Program-made: the position numbers and the translations under genes | Notes under the pieces: model-generated | The model's database searches: none | Told to the model about the DNA's origin: nothing | What the model saw: the letters and a program-made list of their open reading frames with translations, nothing else | Assembly (NCBI GenBank): GCA_017524805.1 | Contig: JAFXUX010000030.1 | Coordinates: 37,984-101,983, forward strand | Length of the DNA stretch: 64,000 nt | From: Candidatus Methanomethylophilaceae archaeon | GTDB taxonomy: Archaea > Thermoplasmatota > Thermoplasmata > Methanomassiliicoccales > Methanomethylophilaceae | Direction: 5' to 3' | Shown: one piece after another, positions 24,439-32,392 of the stretch | Layout of the letters: each line of letters opens with the position of its first letter | How positions within the stretch are numbered: the first letter of the stretch is position 1

Positions 24439-25866
24439 ATGGACAGAAAGAAACTTTTCAGAAGCATTGAGGGCGCCGTGAGGAGCCTCGATGGCCTTCC
24501 CGAAGCCATGGAAAAAGCCGGGTTCAATGGAAAGGACATCAAATTGGTGGGATACATGGTGTCTGGGGCCCGCGATGAATTGGCCGAAGCCATCGGCGCC
24601 GAAGATTCTGCCGTCTCGGAGGTGGCCATCTCCAGGATATCCGACGAGCTGTCGCTTGAGAAGGGAGTTGTGAGGTCCCTGGTCAGAGACATGAGGGAGG
24701 CCATCCACGGCCCGAAAAAGAAACCGGAGAAAACGCAGGATGATTCGGCCCTGACGATCAAGAACGCAGGGAACAACGCTTACATCGGAGGCGCCGGGTT
24801 TGTTTTCAGGCCGATGCCTTCCGTAAGAAACGCATATTTTCTGGCAAAATACGTCGGAGAGGAGACGGAAATCCGCGTTCCGGAAAAGGTCCGCATGGGC
24901 AGAGTCGAAGGAACGGTCACCGGCATAGGCGAGAACGCATTCAGAAGGACGGCTGGAGTATCGATCATCCTCCCGAAAACCATATCCAGCATAGGAGCCA
25001 ACGCTTTTGAGGGATGCGAAAGGCTCAGATCAGTCAGCATACCGCCTGAGATTGATTACATCGGAGCGGGAGCCTTCAGGGATTGCCCGCAGCTCGAATC
25101 GATAGAACTCGGGAAGGGATGCGCCAAATTCAGATCGAACCCCGACGGCATCATCTACAGCGCCGATGGGAAATCCCTTCTCCATGTCCCGGGCGCGATC
25201 TCTGGACACGTGGACATCGATTCCGGAACGGAAAAGATAGCTGACAGCGCCTTCTGGGGATGCGGAAAAATCGAGTCAGTATCCATCCCGGATGGAGTGA
25301 CATCGATAGGAACCTCGGCATTCACCGAATGCTCCGGACTCAAAACAATCGAACTCCCCGCATCGCTGGAATCCATGGGGGAATATGCTTTCGGGCAGTG
25401 CGATTCTCTCGGTTCCATAACGGTTGCGGCAGGGAGCGCCCATTTCTCTTCCGAAGGAGGCGTGCTGTACAGCAAAGACGGGAAGACGCTGATAAGGTTC
25501 CCGGGCGGCATCTCCGGGAGCTTCGAAGTTCCGAATGGAGTCGAAATCATAGGCAAAGCCGCGTTCTCCGATTGCGAAGGGATAAAATCGGTGTCCATGG
25601 GATCGGTGATCGAGATCGGAGATGACGCATTCAGAGGATGCTCCGAGCTCGGATCAGCCGAATTAGGGCAAAATCTAGTTTCTTTGGGAAAATATTCGTT
25701 CATGGGATGCGCGTCTCTGAGATCGATCTTCCTGCCCGACAGCGTCAGAAAGATAGGCACATGGGTCTTCGGAGAATGCTCGTCGCTGACGGAAGCAAGC
25801 ATCCCGGACGGCCTTGAAACCAACATGACGTCTTTCCCTGAGACGACCAGAGTGACCAAGAGATGA
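24439..25866 (+). CDS. BspA-like leucine-rich-repeat protein, second copy
   Basis: A 475-residue protein with a distinct N-terminal helical region of about 95 residues (MDRKKLFRSIEGAVRSLDG...), a Lys-rich linker, then about twelve BspA-type repeats (AFEGCERLRSVSIP, AFRGCSELGSAEL). Repeats are interrupted by GILYS.DGK.L..-type insertions, also seen in the first copy (GMLYDSDMERLFRVP). No signal peptide. The shared insertion pattern suggests a tandem duplication in which the N-terminus was replaced. Confidence 0.85.
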   Translation: MDRKKLFRSIEGAVRSLDGLPEAMEKAGFNGKDIKLVGYMVSGARDELAEAIGAEDSAVSEVAISRISDELSLEKGVVRSLVRDMREAIHGPKKKPEKTQDDSALTIKNAGNNAYIGGAGFVFRPMPSVRNAYFLAKYVGEETEIRVPEKVRMGRVEGTVTGIGENAFRRTAGVSIILPKTISSIGANAFEGCERLRSVSIPPEIDYIGAGAFRDCPQLESIELGKGCAKFRSNPDGIIYSADGKSLLHVPGAISGHVDIDSGTEKIADSAFWGCGKIESVSIPDGVTSIGTSAFTECSGLKTIELPASLESMGEYAFGQCDSLGSITVAAGSAHFSSEGGVLYSKDGKTLIRFPGGISGSFEVPNGVEIIGKAAFSDCEGIKSVSMGSVIEIGDDAFRGCSELGSAELGQNLVSLGKYSFMGCASLRSIFLPDSVRKIGTWVFGECSSLTEASIPDGLETNMTSFPETTRVTKR

Positions 25867-25970
25867 GGTCACGGAGACTCCGTTCCGAAAGCCCGAACAG
25901 TATTAAAAATGGCAAAAGCGATGCCCCGCCATCAGCCTCATCGGAGGCGTCGAAATAGGAGAAGATTCTG

Positions 25971-26951
25971 ATGGACAGCAATAAGCGCCCCGAATCCATG
26001 GAACGCATAACCTCTCCCGCTCTGGCGAAGGGATTCATATCGGAAGCGGTTGAGAGCCTCAGGAAACAGATAGGCAGCGGAAACGTCATCCTGGCGCTGT
26101 CCGGCGGCGTCGATTCCTCGGTCGTCGCCGCGCTTCTTATCAAAGCCGTCGGCAAGCAGCTGACATGCATACACGTGAACCACGGCCTTCTCAGAAAGGG
26201 AGAGCCGGAGCAGGTGGTCAAAGTGTTCCGCGACCAGATGGACGCGAACCTCATATACATCGATGCCACGGATCGCTTCCTCGGAAAGCTTGAGGGCGTA
26301 TCCGATCCGGAGCAGAAAAGGAAAATCATCGGAGCTGAATTCATCCGCGTGTTCGAGGAGGAGGCCCGCAAATTGGAGGGCGTCAAATTCCTCGCCCAGG
26401 GCACTATCTACCCTGACATCATCGAAAGCAAAGGCGTGAAAGCCCACCACAATGTGGGAGGCCTTCCCGAAGATCTGGGATTCGAACTTTGCGAACCCGT
26501 CAAATTCCTTTACAAAGACGAGGTCCGCGTCGTCGGCAAAGAACTTGGGCTCCCGGACAGCATGGTCTATCGCCAGCCATTCCCCGGCCCGGGATTGGGT
26601 GTCAGGTGCACGGGAGCCATCACTCGCGAAAGGCTCGAGGCCGTCCGCGAATCCGACGCCATCCTCCGCGAAGAATTCTCCAAAGCCGGATTGGAGGGCA
26701 AAGTGTGGCAGTATTTCACTGTGGTTCCTGACTATCGCTCGACCGGCGTGAGAGAGGGCGAGCGGTGCTGGGATTGGCCGGTCGTCATCCGCGCCATAAA
26801 CACCAAGGATGCCATGTCCGCGACAATCGAGGAGATTCCATATCCTCTTCTGAAAACCATCACCGATCGCATCCTTTCGGAGGTCAAAGGCGTCAACCGC
26901 GTCCTTTACGACCTCTCGCCCAAACCCTGCGCCACCATAGAGTGGGAATGA
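25971..26951 (+). CDS. guaAB: GMP synthase [glutamine-hydrolyzing] subunit B
   Basis: The ATP-pyrophosphatase subunit of archaeal two-subunit GMP synthase, which aminates XMP to GMP using ammonia from a separate glutaminase subunit. The PP-loop is LSGGVDSSVVAALL near residues 45-58; YRQPFPGPGLGVRC and the C-terminal KPCATIEWE dimerisation end are intact. It is 326 residues long, as expected for the stand-alone subunit. The ATG follows GGAGAAGATT. The glutaminase subunit is not in the window. Confidence 0.95.
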   Translation: MDSNKRPESMERITSPALAKGFISEAVESLRKQIGSGNVILALSGGVDSSVVAALLIKAVGKQLTCIHVNHGLLRKGEPEQVVKVFRDQMDANLIYIDATDRFLGKLEGVSDPEQKRKIIGAEFIRVFEEEARKLEGVKFLAQGTIYPDIIESKGVKAHHNVGGLPEDLGFELCEPVKFLYKDEVRVVGKELGLPDSMVYRQPFPGPGLGVRCTGAITRERLEAVRESDAILREEFSKAGLEGKVWQYFTVVPDYRSTGVREGERCWDWPVVIRAINTKDAMSATIEEIPYPLLKTITDRILSEVKGVNRVLYDLSPKPCATIEWE

Positions 26952-26959
26952 GCGGAAAG

Positions 26960-26991
26960 GCCAGAGAACGCATCTGACGGCGCTCTCTGGC
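26960..26991 (+). terminator. Long hairpin after guaAB
   Basis: GCCAGAGA (26960-26967) pairs perfectly with TCTCTGGC (26984-26991), with two further C-G/G-C pairs inside. It lies eight bases after the stop and probably ends the transcript. Between here and 27305 there is only a TATA box near 27029-27036 and a doubtful small ORF. Confidence 0.5.
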
Positions 26992-27060
26992 GCTCCGCCG
27001 CATTTCTGAACCGTCTAAGGGACCGAAAGTATATACTATGCGCTAGGTGATTACAAACTC

Positions 27061-27300
27061 GTGATAATCGGGCGCTTGTTAGCTTTAATTTTTGCCATCG
27101 TTTCAATGGTGTCGCTAGCTGTCCCAAGCGCCTTGACGGAAAACGAGAAACCCAGCGCAATTCTCGTTTCTGCCCCCGCTAAATCCCCAAAATTCTCCGA
27201 AACCGTTTCGATTCTGGTTGCGTACCAATCGACAGCAGAACCTTATCTGACGACCGCCAAACGCCTTAACGACCGCGCTATGCAATTCTCTCCCCTGTGA
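27061..27300 (+). CDS. Possible small exported protein (doubtful)
   Basis: A GTG-started frame of 79 codons ending four bases before the next gene. Residues 1-24 (MIIGRLLALIFAIVSMVSLA) look like a signal peptide. A TATA box AAAGTATATAC lies about 28 bp before the GTG, so a leaderless message starting at the GTG is conceivable. Against this, codon use (TTA, CTA, TTG leucines) differs from neighbours, and the rest resembles no family. It could equally be a non-coding leader of the gene at 27305. Confidence 0.3.
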   Translation: MIIGRLLALIFAIVSMVSLAVPSALTENEKPSAILVSAPAKSPKFSETVSILVAYQSTAEPYLTTAKRLNDRAMQFSPL

Positions 27301-27304
27301 TATC

Positions 27305-29350
27305 ATGATTTTCGGTAAGACCAAACTGATAAATGAGCTGAAGAAAAATCTCGCCGAAAAGGAATCCCAGCTCAAAGCGTCCAACGATCTGATGAAAGAC
27401 GCTCAGAACGAACTGATACAATTCCAAAAGAAAGCCGCCGCCGCCAAATCCGAGCTCCAAGACGAATTGGGCAAGAAAGAAGCTGAGATCAAGGATCTGA
27501 AGAACTCGAACGAGGCTCTGAAGAAAGCGGCTAGCAAAGCCGAATCCGAAATCAAATCCAAAGCTGCCGACACGGCGAAAGACGCCCTTTCCGAGGCTAA
27601 AGCAGGATTGGGATCGGCTGAGTCCGGCTCATCCGCGCTCGATTCCCAAATCGGATCCCTGAAAGGGAAACTGAAATCCCTGGAAGAAAAACTTCTGTCA
27701 AAAGAGAAGGAAGCGGCCTCTCTCGTGGAGTCGCTCAATCTCACCAAAGAAAAATTGGCGTCCAAGGAAGCCGAAGTGGAAAGCAAGAACGTTGCCATCA
27801 AAAAGCTGGAGAGCCTGGTAGCAGAGAAAGATTCCAAACTGACGGATGCCAAGAAAAAAATCGAAGCCCTCATCGGTAAAGCGCTTCCAGAAGAACCGGA
27901 GGATGACAGCGAGACCTACAACGTCAGATTCGTTGCCGATGGCAAAGTGATTTCCGAAGTCCAGATGTCTTCCGAAGATGATTCCTACAAAATACCGCCG
28001 ATTCCGGAGAAAGAAGATTTTGCCGCTGAATGGCAGTACGAGCAGGACGGAAATGACGTCACCGTAACCGCCGTCTATGTCCCTATCGCATATGACCTCG
28101 TCTTCTTCGTCGACGATGCCAAATACTGCGAGATGAAGGCGTCCGCAGAGGATAAGATCGAAGTTCCGCCGGTTCCGCAGAAAGAGGACTACGTCGGAGA
28201 GTGGGAATACACCATCATCGACGGCAACGAGGTCCGCATCGACGCCATGTACCGCCCCATAGAGTACGTCGCCGAGTTCTACGCCGATGGGCAGAAAGTC
28301 GCGGAAAAGACCCTGTCCGTATGCTCATGCGAAGACATCCCGGAAGTCCCCGCAAAGGAGGATTACGCGGGCGAATGGATTTACGAGATCGAAGATGAGG
28401 GAAAGGTCAGGGTCGATGCCCTGTATTCCCCTAAAGTATACGACCTCATGTTCTTCGTCGACAACGATCTGATCGACGAAATGAAAGTCTCGGTCGGAGA
28501 GAGCATCACCCTTCCTGCGGTCCCCGCCAAGGAGGATTACACAGGCGAGTGGGCTTATACGGTGATCGATGGCAACACCGCCAGAATTGATGCCATGTAT
28601 TTCCCCAAGACTTATGAGGCGGAATTCTACGCCGACGGCAAGAAGATCGCCGAAAGGACTCTGGCGCCGAACATACACAACGATGTCCCGGAGATTCCCG
28701 CCAAAGAGGATTTCGATGGGGAATGGCAATACGAAAACGTCTCAGACGGGAAGATCAGAGTGGACGCCGTCTACAAGCCTGTGGAATATGATCTGGTATT
28801 CTTCGTTGACGACAACAAATATTGCGAACTCAAATCTGTCTCCTCTGAGAAGATAGCGCTCCCGAATGTCCCTCCCAAGGAAGGATACACCGGAGAGTGG
28901 GTATACACCGTCGTTGACGGCACTTCCGCAAGGATAGACGCCCTCTACACACCGATCGAGGAAGGATGCTGCTCCGACTCGGATGAAGAGGAAGGGATCC
29001 TCCTCACATTCTATGTCGACGGGAAGAAATGCGGCGAGAAACTGATCACCAGCGAGGAAGACATCAAAAACGTGCCTCCTGTTCCGAAGAAAGAGGATTA
29101 TGAAGGCAGATGGGAATACGAGCAGACCGGCGCCGATACCGGAGATATGGTCGCTGTGTACACGCCTATCGAATACCGCATGTCATTCTTCGTGGACGGC
29201 GAGAAATATGCGGAAGCAGTCATGACCGCGGAAGACGACAAATCCGTCATCCCTGAAGTGCCTTCGAAGCCCGGGTACACCGGCGAATGGCAATACAAGA
29301 AAGGCGACGACAACAACGTCACCGTAATTGCGGTATACACCGCGGAATGA
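27305..29350 (+). CDS. Coiled-coil protein with eight InlB-B-like beta repeats
   Basis: A 681-residue protein in two parts. Residues about 5-195 are an uninterrupted Lys/Glu/Ala-rich coiled coil. From about 204 to the end come eight repeats of about 58 residues with the plan Y...F.VDG......P.VP.KEDY.GEW.Y...DG..VR.DA.Y.P.E, for example FFVDDAKYCEMKAS and VPAKEDYTGEWAY. The repeats resemble listerial InlB B-repeats/MucBP-like beta-grasp units in outline; the match is by eye. Odd- and even-numbered copies differ (FYADG versus FFVD.), suggesting a two-repeat unit was duplicated. No signal peptide or membrane anchor is visible. The ATG follows GTGATATC. Confidence 0.7.
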   Translation: MIFGKTKLINELKKNLAEKESQLKASNDLMKDAQNELIQFQKKAAAAKSELQDELGKKEAEIKDLKNSNEALKKAASKAESEIKSKAADTAKDALSEAKAGLGSAESGSSALDSQIGSLKGKLKSLEEKLLSKEKEAASLVESLNLTKEKLASKEAEVESKNVAIKKLESLVAEKDSKLTDAKKKIEALIGKALPEEPEDDSETYNVRFVADGKVISEVQMSSEDDSYKIPPIPEKEDFAAEWQYEQDGNDVTVTAVYVPIAYDLVFFVDDAKYCEMKASAEDKIEVPPVPQKEDYVGEWEYTIIDGNEVRIDAMYRPIEYVAEFYADGQKVAEKTLSVCSCEDIPEVPAKEDYAGEWIYEIEDEGKVRVDALYSPKVYDLMFFVDNDLIDEMKVSVGESITLPAVPAKEDYTGEWAYTVIDGNTARIDAMYFPKTYEAEFYADGKKIAERTLAPNIHNDVPEIPAKEDFDGEWQYENVSDGKIRVDAVYKPVEYDLVFFVDDNKYCELKSVSSEKIALPNVPPKEGYTGEWVYTVVDGTSARIDALYTPIEEGCCSDSDEEEGILLTFYVDGKKCGEKLITSEEDIKNVPPVPKKEDYEGRWEYEQTGADTGDMVAVYTPIEYRMSFFVDGEKYAEAVMTAEDDKSVIPEVPSKPGYTGEWQYKKGDDNNVTVIAVYTAE

Positions 29351-29356
29351 AATCTT

Positions 29357-29374
29357 TGGGGGGATAGCCCCCCA
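29357..29374. terminator. Bidirectional hairpin terminator
   Basis: TGGGGGG and CCCCCCA (29357-29363, 29368-29374) form a seven-pair stem followed by a T6 tract on the plus strand. It separates the repeat-protein gene from the convergent chelatase D-subunit gene. Confidence 0.7.
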
Positions 29375-29391
29375 TTTTTTGTTTTCGATTC

Positions 29392-31275
29392 TCACATATT
29401 GGCGGCCGTTCTTACGCTCGCGGAAAGCGCGTCGGCATCCAGCTCCTCCAGATCGAAATACAGCGCATCCAGATGCGATGCCAGCTCCGATGCGCTGTCG
29501 AAAAGCCTGAATCCGTTTCCGGTGTTGACCACTATCCATTGGGTCCCCGGTATGCTGATGGAATCCGCGATTTCCCTGGCCTCTTTGTTGGGGTCGGCGC
29601 CTTCTGTGGACGCCACGTTGGATCTCCCGTCGGTCATCAGGACTATGAAGCATCTCTCGCCGGGATGCGTTCTCGAATAGGATGTCATGTACTCTTCCAC
29701 GGAGATCAGCGCCGCCGACAGGGGAGTCCTGCCTCCCGTAGGTATGTCCTCCAGAAGCTTGTATCCGTATTCCACTGACCTGGTGGGCGGGAGAAGCACT
29801 TCGGCGGACCTCCTCCTGAATATCATGAGACCGACTCTGTCGCGCTTCACATAGCTGTCCTTCAGCATGGAAAGCACGGCGCCTTTGACGGCGGCCATCC
29901 TCCTTCTCGCCCCTATGGATCCGCTGGCATCCACGACGAACATGACGGTGCACCCTGCGCGGACCCTTCTGACTTTCTCTCTGATGTCGGAATCGCGGAC
30001 CTCTATGCGCATATCGCCGGACCCTTGGCCCTTATGCGACAATGCGGCCGCCCTTATCGTCGCTCCCAGCGCGATGTCCTGCGTCTTACCGTCGGGAATT
30101 CTGGACGATACCTGCCTCCCTGATGCGCCTTTGCATTCCATCTCCGAGCGGCGCCCTTTCCTGCTTCCGGACTGTTTGCGCGGAGCTTTACCTTTCCCCA
30201 TATAATCTATGACCCTGAACTGGCGGCCGACCTCGAACATCATGTCATCCAGACGGGGGAGCTCCAACGGAGTCTCGGACTGCTCCTCGCGATTGTCATC
30301 ATGCTCCTCCTGTTCTCCGTCTTGTGGCGGATCTTGGGGCGGGGGCTGATCTGGCTCGTCCCCATCATCGGGAGGCTCTTCGCTATCCTCTTCCTCTGGC
30401 GGAGGGCTCTCCGGCGGAGGCTGATCGTATTTTCTCCTGTGGACCAGGCACATGGCCGTGGCGCGCTCGACGTCCTTCCTGGTGACTTTGTCCCTCCTGT
30501 CCAACGCGGCCAAAGCGATGGCGACGTTCGTCACGGCGATATCTCCGCGGATGCCTTCCGCGCCGAGCCTGTCGCAAAGCTCTGAGATAATCAGGCGGAG
30601 CTCATCGGAGATCTCGACCAAAGGGACGATCTCTTCTGCATAGGAAATCGAAGCGCGCTCCTTCTCCTGGTCTTCCTCGAATGAAGCGCCGAATCCTTCG
30701 CTTCCATCGTCGAAGGATATGCGACGCGACAGTATTTCTTTCCTGGATTCCGCGTCGTCCTGGGAGGAAACCACCACGCATATGTCGAAGCGATCCAGAA
30801 GATGCTCGCTCATCTCGCGCTCATCAGGATTCATCGTGGCCACCAAAGTGACGTCAACCTCCGAGACGTCGGAGACCCCGTCGCGCTCGGTCCTGATAGA
30901 ACCCGATATGACCGCGTCGAGGAGCGATATCGCCAGCTTCTCGTCCATCAGATTGATGTCGTCCACGAACGCGAATCCTCCGTTCGCCTCGGCTATGAGC
31001 CCTTTCTCGAGGCGCACCTCTCCCGAATCCAGAAGATGCCCCATATCAACGGAGCCGAACAGCCTCCCCTCATCCACATTGGACGGGATGTTGACTGCCG
31101 CTTTCCCTGTCAGGCCGCCGAGAGACCGGCAGAGGACTGTTTTGGCGGTCCCGGAAGGGCCTCTGATCAGCGCTGTGCGGATGTTCCTGCTGCATGCGAC
31201 GCATTTCAGGGCGTCCTTGGCCGCATCCATGCCAAAAACGGCAGAGAAAGGATAGGTCAGAGACTTTCCAGACAT
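29392..31275 (-). CDS. Mg/Co-chelatase subunit D-like protein (AAA+ and vWA)
   Basis: A 627-residue ChlD/CobT-type subunit that links the AAA+ motor to the large chelatase subunit. The N-terminal AAA+ domain has Walker A RGPSGTAKTVL near residue 38. An acidic Pro-rich hinge (about 285-330) follows, and the C-terminal von Willebrand A domain carries the MIDAS motif VDASGSIGARRR with a later LMTDGRSN. The ATG overlaps the 3' end of the I subunit by 19 bp, so the two are one operon, divergent from the CobN pair. Confidence 0.9.
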   Translation of the reverse strand: MSGKSLTYPFSAVFGMDAAKDALKCVACSRNIRTALIRGPSGTAKTVLCRSLGGLTGKAAVNIPSNVDEGRLFGSVDMGHLLDSGEVRLEKGLIAEANGGFAFVDDINLMDEKLAISLLDAVISGSIRTERDGVSDVSEVDVTLVATMNPDEREMSEHLLDRFDICVVVSSQDDAESRKEILSRRISFDDGSEGFGASFEEDQEKERASISYAEEIVPLVEISDELRLIISELCDRLGAEGIRGDIAVTNVAIALAALDRRDKVTRKDVERATAMCLVHRRKYDQPPPESPPPEEEDSEEPPDDGDEPDQPPPQDPPQDGEQEEHDDNREEQSETPLELPRLDDMMFEVGRQFRVIDYMGKGKAPRKQSGSRKGRRSEMECKGASGRQVSSRIPDGKTQDIALGATIRAAALSHKGQGSGDMRIEVRDSDIREKVRRVRAGCTVMFVVDASGSIGARRRMAAVKGAVLSMLKDSYVKRDRVGLMIFRRRSAEVLLPPTRSVEYGYKLLEDIPTGGRTPLSAALISVEEYMTSYSRTHPGERCFIVLMTDGRSNVASTEGADPNKEAREIADSISIPGTQWIVVNTGNGFRLFDSASELASHLDALYFDLEELDADALSASVRTAANM

Positions 31276-32285
31276 CTGCTGAGTTCCTCGCGGTCGATTG
31301 AAGAATCCTCGAATGGGCGCCTCCTCATGCGATGCGAAAGCACCAAACCGGCGACGGAGATTATGTCGTCGGAGATTATGCGATCCCTCCCTTCGAAAGC
31401 CGCGTTGGCTCTGGCCGCTTTCATCATGACTATGTCGGCTCTGTGGCCGTCTATGCCGAAATGGGAGGTGACGCTCACGACGCCGTCAAGAACTTCCGGA
31501 CCCATATTCACCGAGCGCACGCGGGAAATGGCATCTGAGATGCGCGAACGGAGATTCTCAGTCTCTTCAGACTTGGAACTGACGTATTTTTCTGGGGAAT
31601 CGTCGTATTCCAGCCTTCTTCTCACGATTTCCGCCCTGATCTTCGGGTCATGCTCCCCCTTGATATCCACGGATAAGCCGAACCTATCCAAAAGCTGAGG
31701 CCTGAGATCCCCTTCCTCGGGATTCATAGTCCCCACCAGCACGAATCTGGAAGGGTGGGAGAACGAAATGCCTTCCCTTTCCACGTAATTGACGCCCATA
31801 GCAGCGGAATCCAACAGCATATCTACGATGTGGTCGTCCAAAAGGTTGACCTCGTCGATGTACAGCAGATTCCCGTTGGCGCGCGCTAGAACCCCTGGCT
31901 CAAACCTTTTCTCGCCGGTTTTGAGCGCGTGCTCTATGTCGATGGTCCCTGCGACTCTGTCTTCGGTGGCCCCGAGAGGCAGCTCGACAACCTCCATAGT
32001 GGTCTCCTCGATTCTTAGCGTCCCTTCCTCGAACTTTTTCCTGCACGATTCGCACATGGAGTCCGGATCGGATGGGTCGCAGCGGAACATGCACCCCGCC
32101 GAAACCTTTCTGCGGGGGAGAACCCCGCCCAAAGATCTCACCGAAGTGGATTTGGCCGTCCCTTTCTCCCCTTTCAGGAGTACGCCGCCTATCCCGGGGT
32201 CTATGACATTCAAAATAAGCGCTCTCTTCATCTCTTCCTGGCCGACTATGTCGACGAACGGAAAAACTGCGTTTCTGCGGCTCAA
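31257..32285 (-). CDS. Mg/Co-chelatase subunit I-like AAA+ ATPase
   Basis: A 342-residue AAA+ motor subunit (BchI/ChlI type). Walker A is LKGEKGTAKSTSVRSLGG, and Walker B is NLLYIDEVNLLDD. It carries the chelatase-typical cysteine cluster CMFRCDPSDPDSMCESC between them. I start it at TTG (32285), reading MSRRNAVFPFVDIVGQEE, because AAGGGGGAT sits at ribosome-site distance and the family begins here; the ATG at 32432 would place the start inside the divergent gene cobN1. Partner of the D subunit downstream. Confidence 0.88.
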   Translation of the reverse strand: MSRRNAVFPFVDIVGQEEMKRALILNVIDPGIGGVLLKGEKGTAKSTSVRSLGGVLPRRKVSAGCMFRCDPSDPDSMCESCRKKFEEGTLRIEETTMEVVELPLGATEDRVAGTIDIEHALKTGEKRFEPGVLARANGNLLYIDEVNLLDDHIVDMLLDSAAMGVNYVEREGISFSHPSRFVLVGTMNPEEGDLRPQLLDRFGLSVDIKGEHDPKIRAEIVRRRLEYDDSPEKYVSSKSEETENLRSRISDAISRVRSVNMGPEVLDGVVSVTSHFGIDGHRADIVMMKAARANAAFEGRDRIISDDIISVAGLVLSHRMRRRPFEDSSIDREELSRCLESL

Positions 32286-32305
32286 ACGATCCCCCTTAAA
32301 CGTTG

Positions 32306-32331
32306 GATATAATCTCCGATATAATATAAAG
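32306..32331. promoter_or_regulatory. Divergent promoter of the chelatase locus
   Basis: Two back-to-back TATA elements: GATATAATATAAAGG for the CobN genes (plus strand, about 32318-32332) and GATTATATCC for the I/D genes (minus strand, about 32306-32315). One control region would serve all four chelatase genes. Confidence 0.55.
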
Positions 32332-32392
32332 GTCGTCCACAATCCAAGGCTGAGCGCATCCCATCCAAGATGGGGCGGAGCGGAGGATTCAG

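Noticed and set aside
23400..25800. Regular DNA repetition that might suggest a CRISPR or tandem-repeat array
   Set aside because: The periodicity is that of leucine-rich-repeat coding sequence; units differ in sequence and there are no spacers.
27900..29340. Repeated DNA of about 174-bp period
   Set aside because: Explained by the eight protein repeats of the coiled-coil gene.
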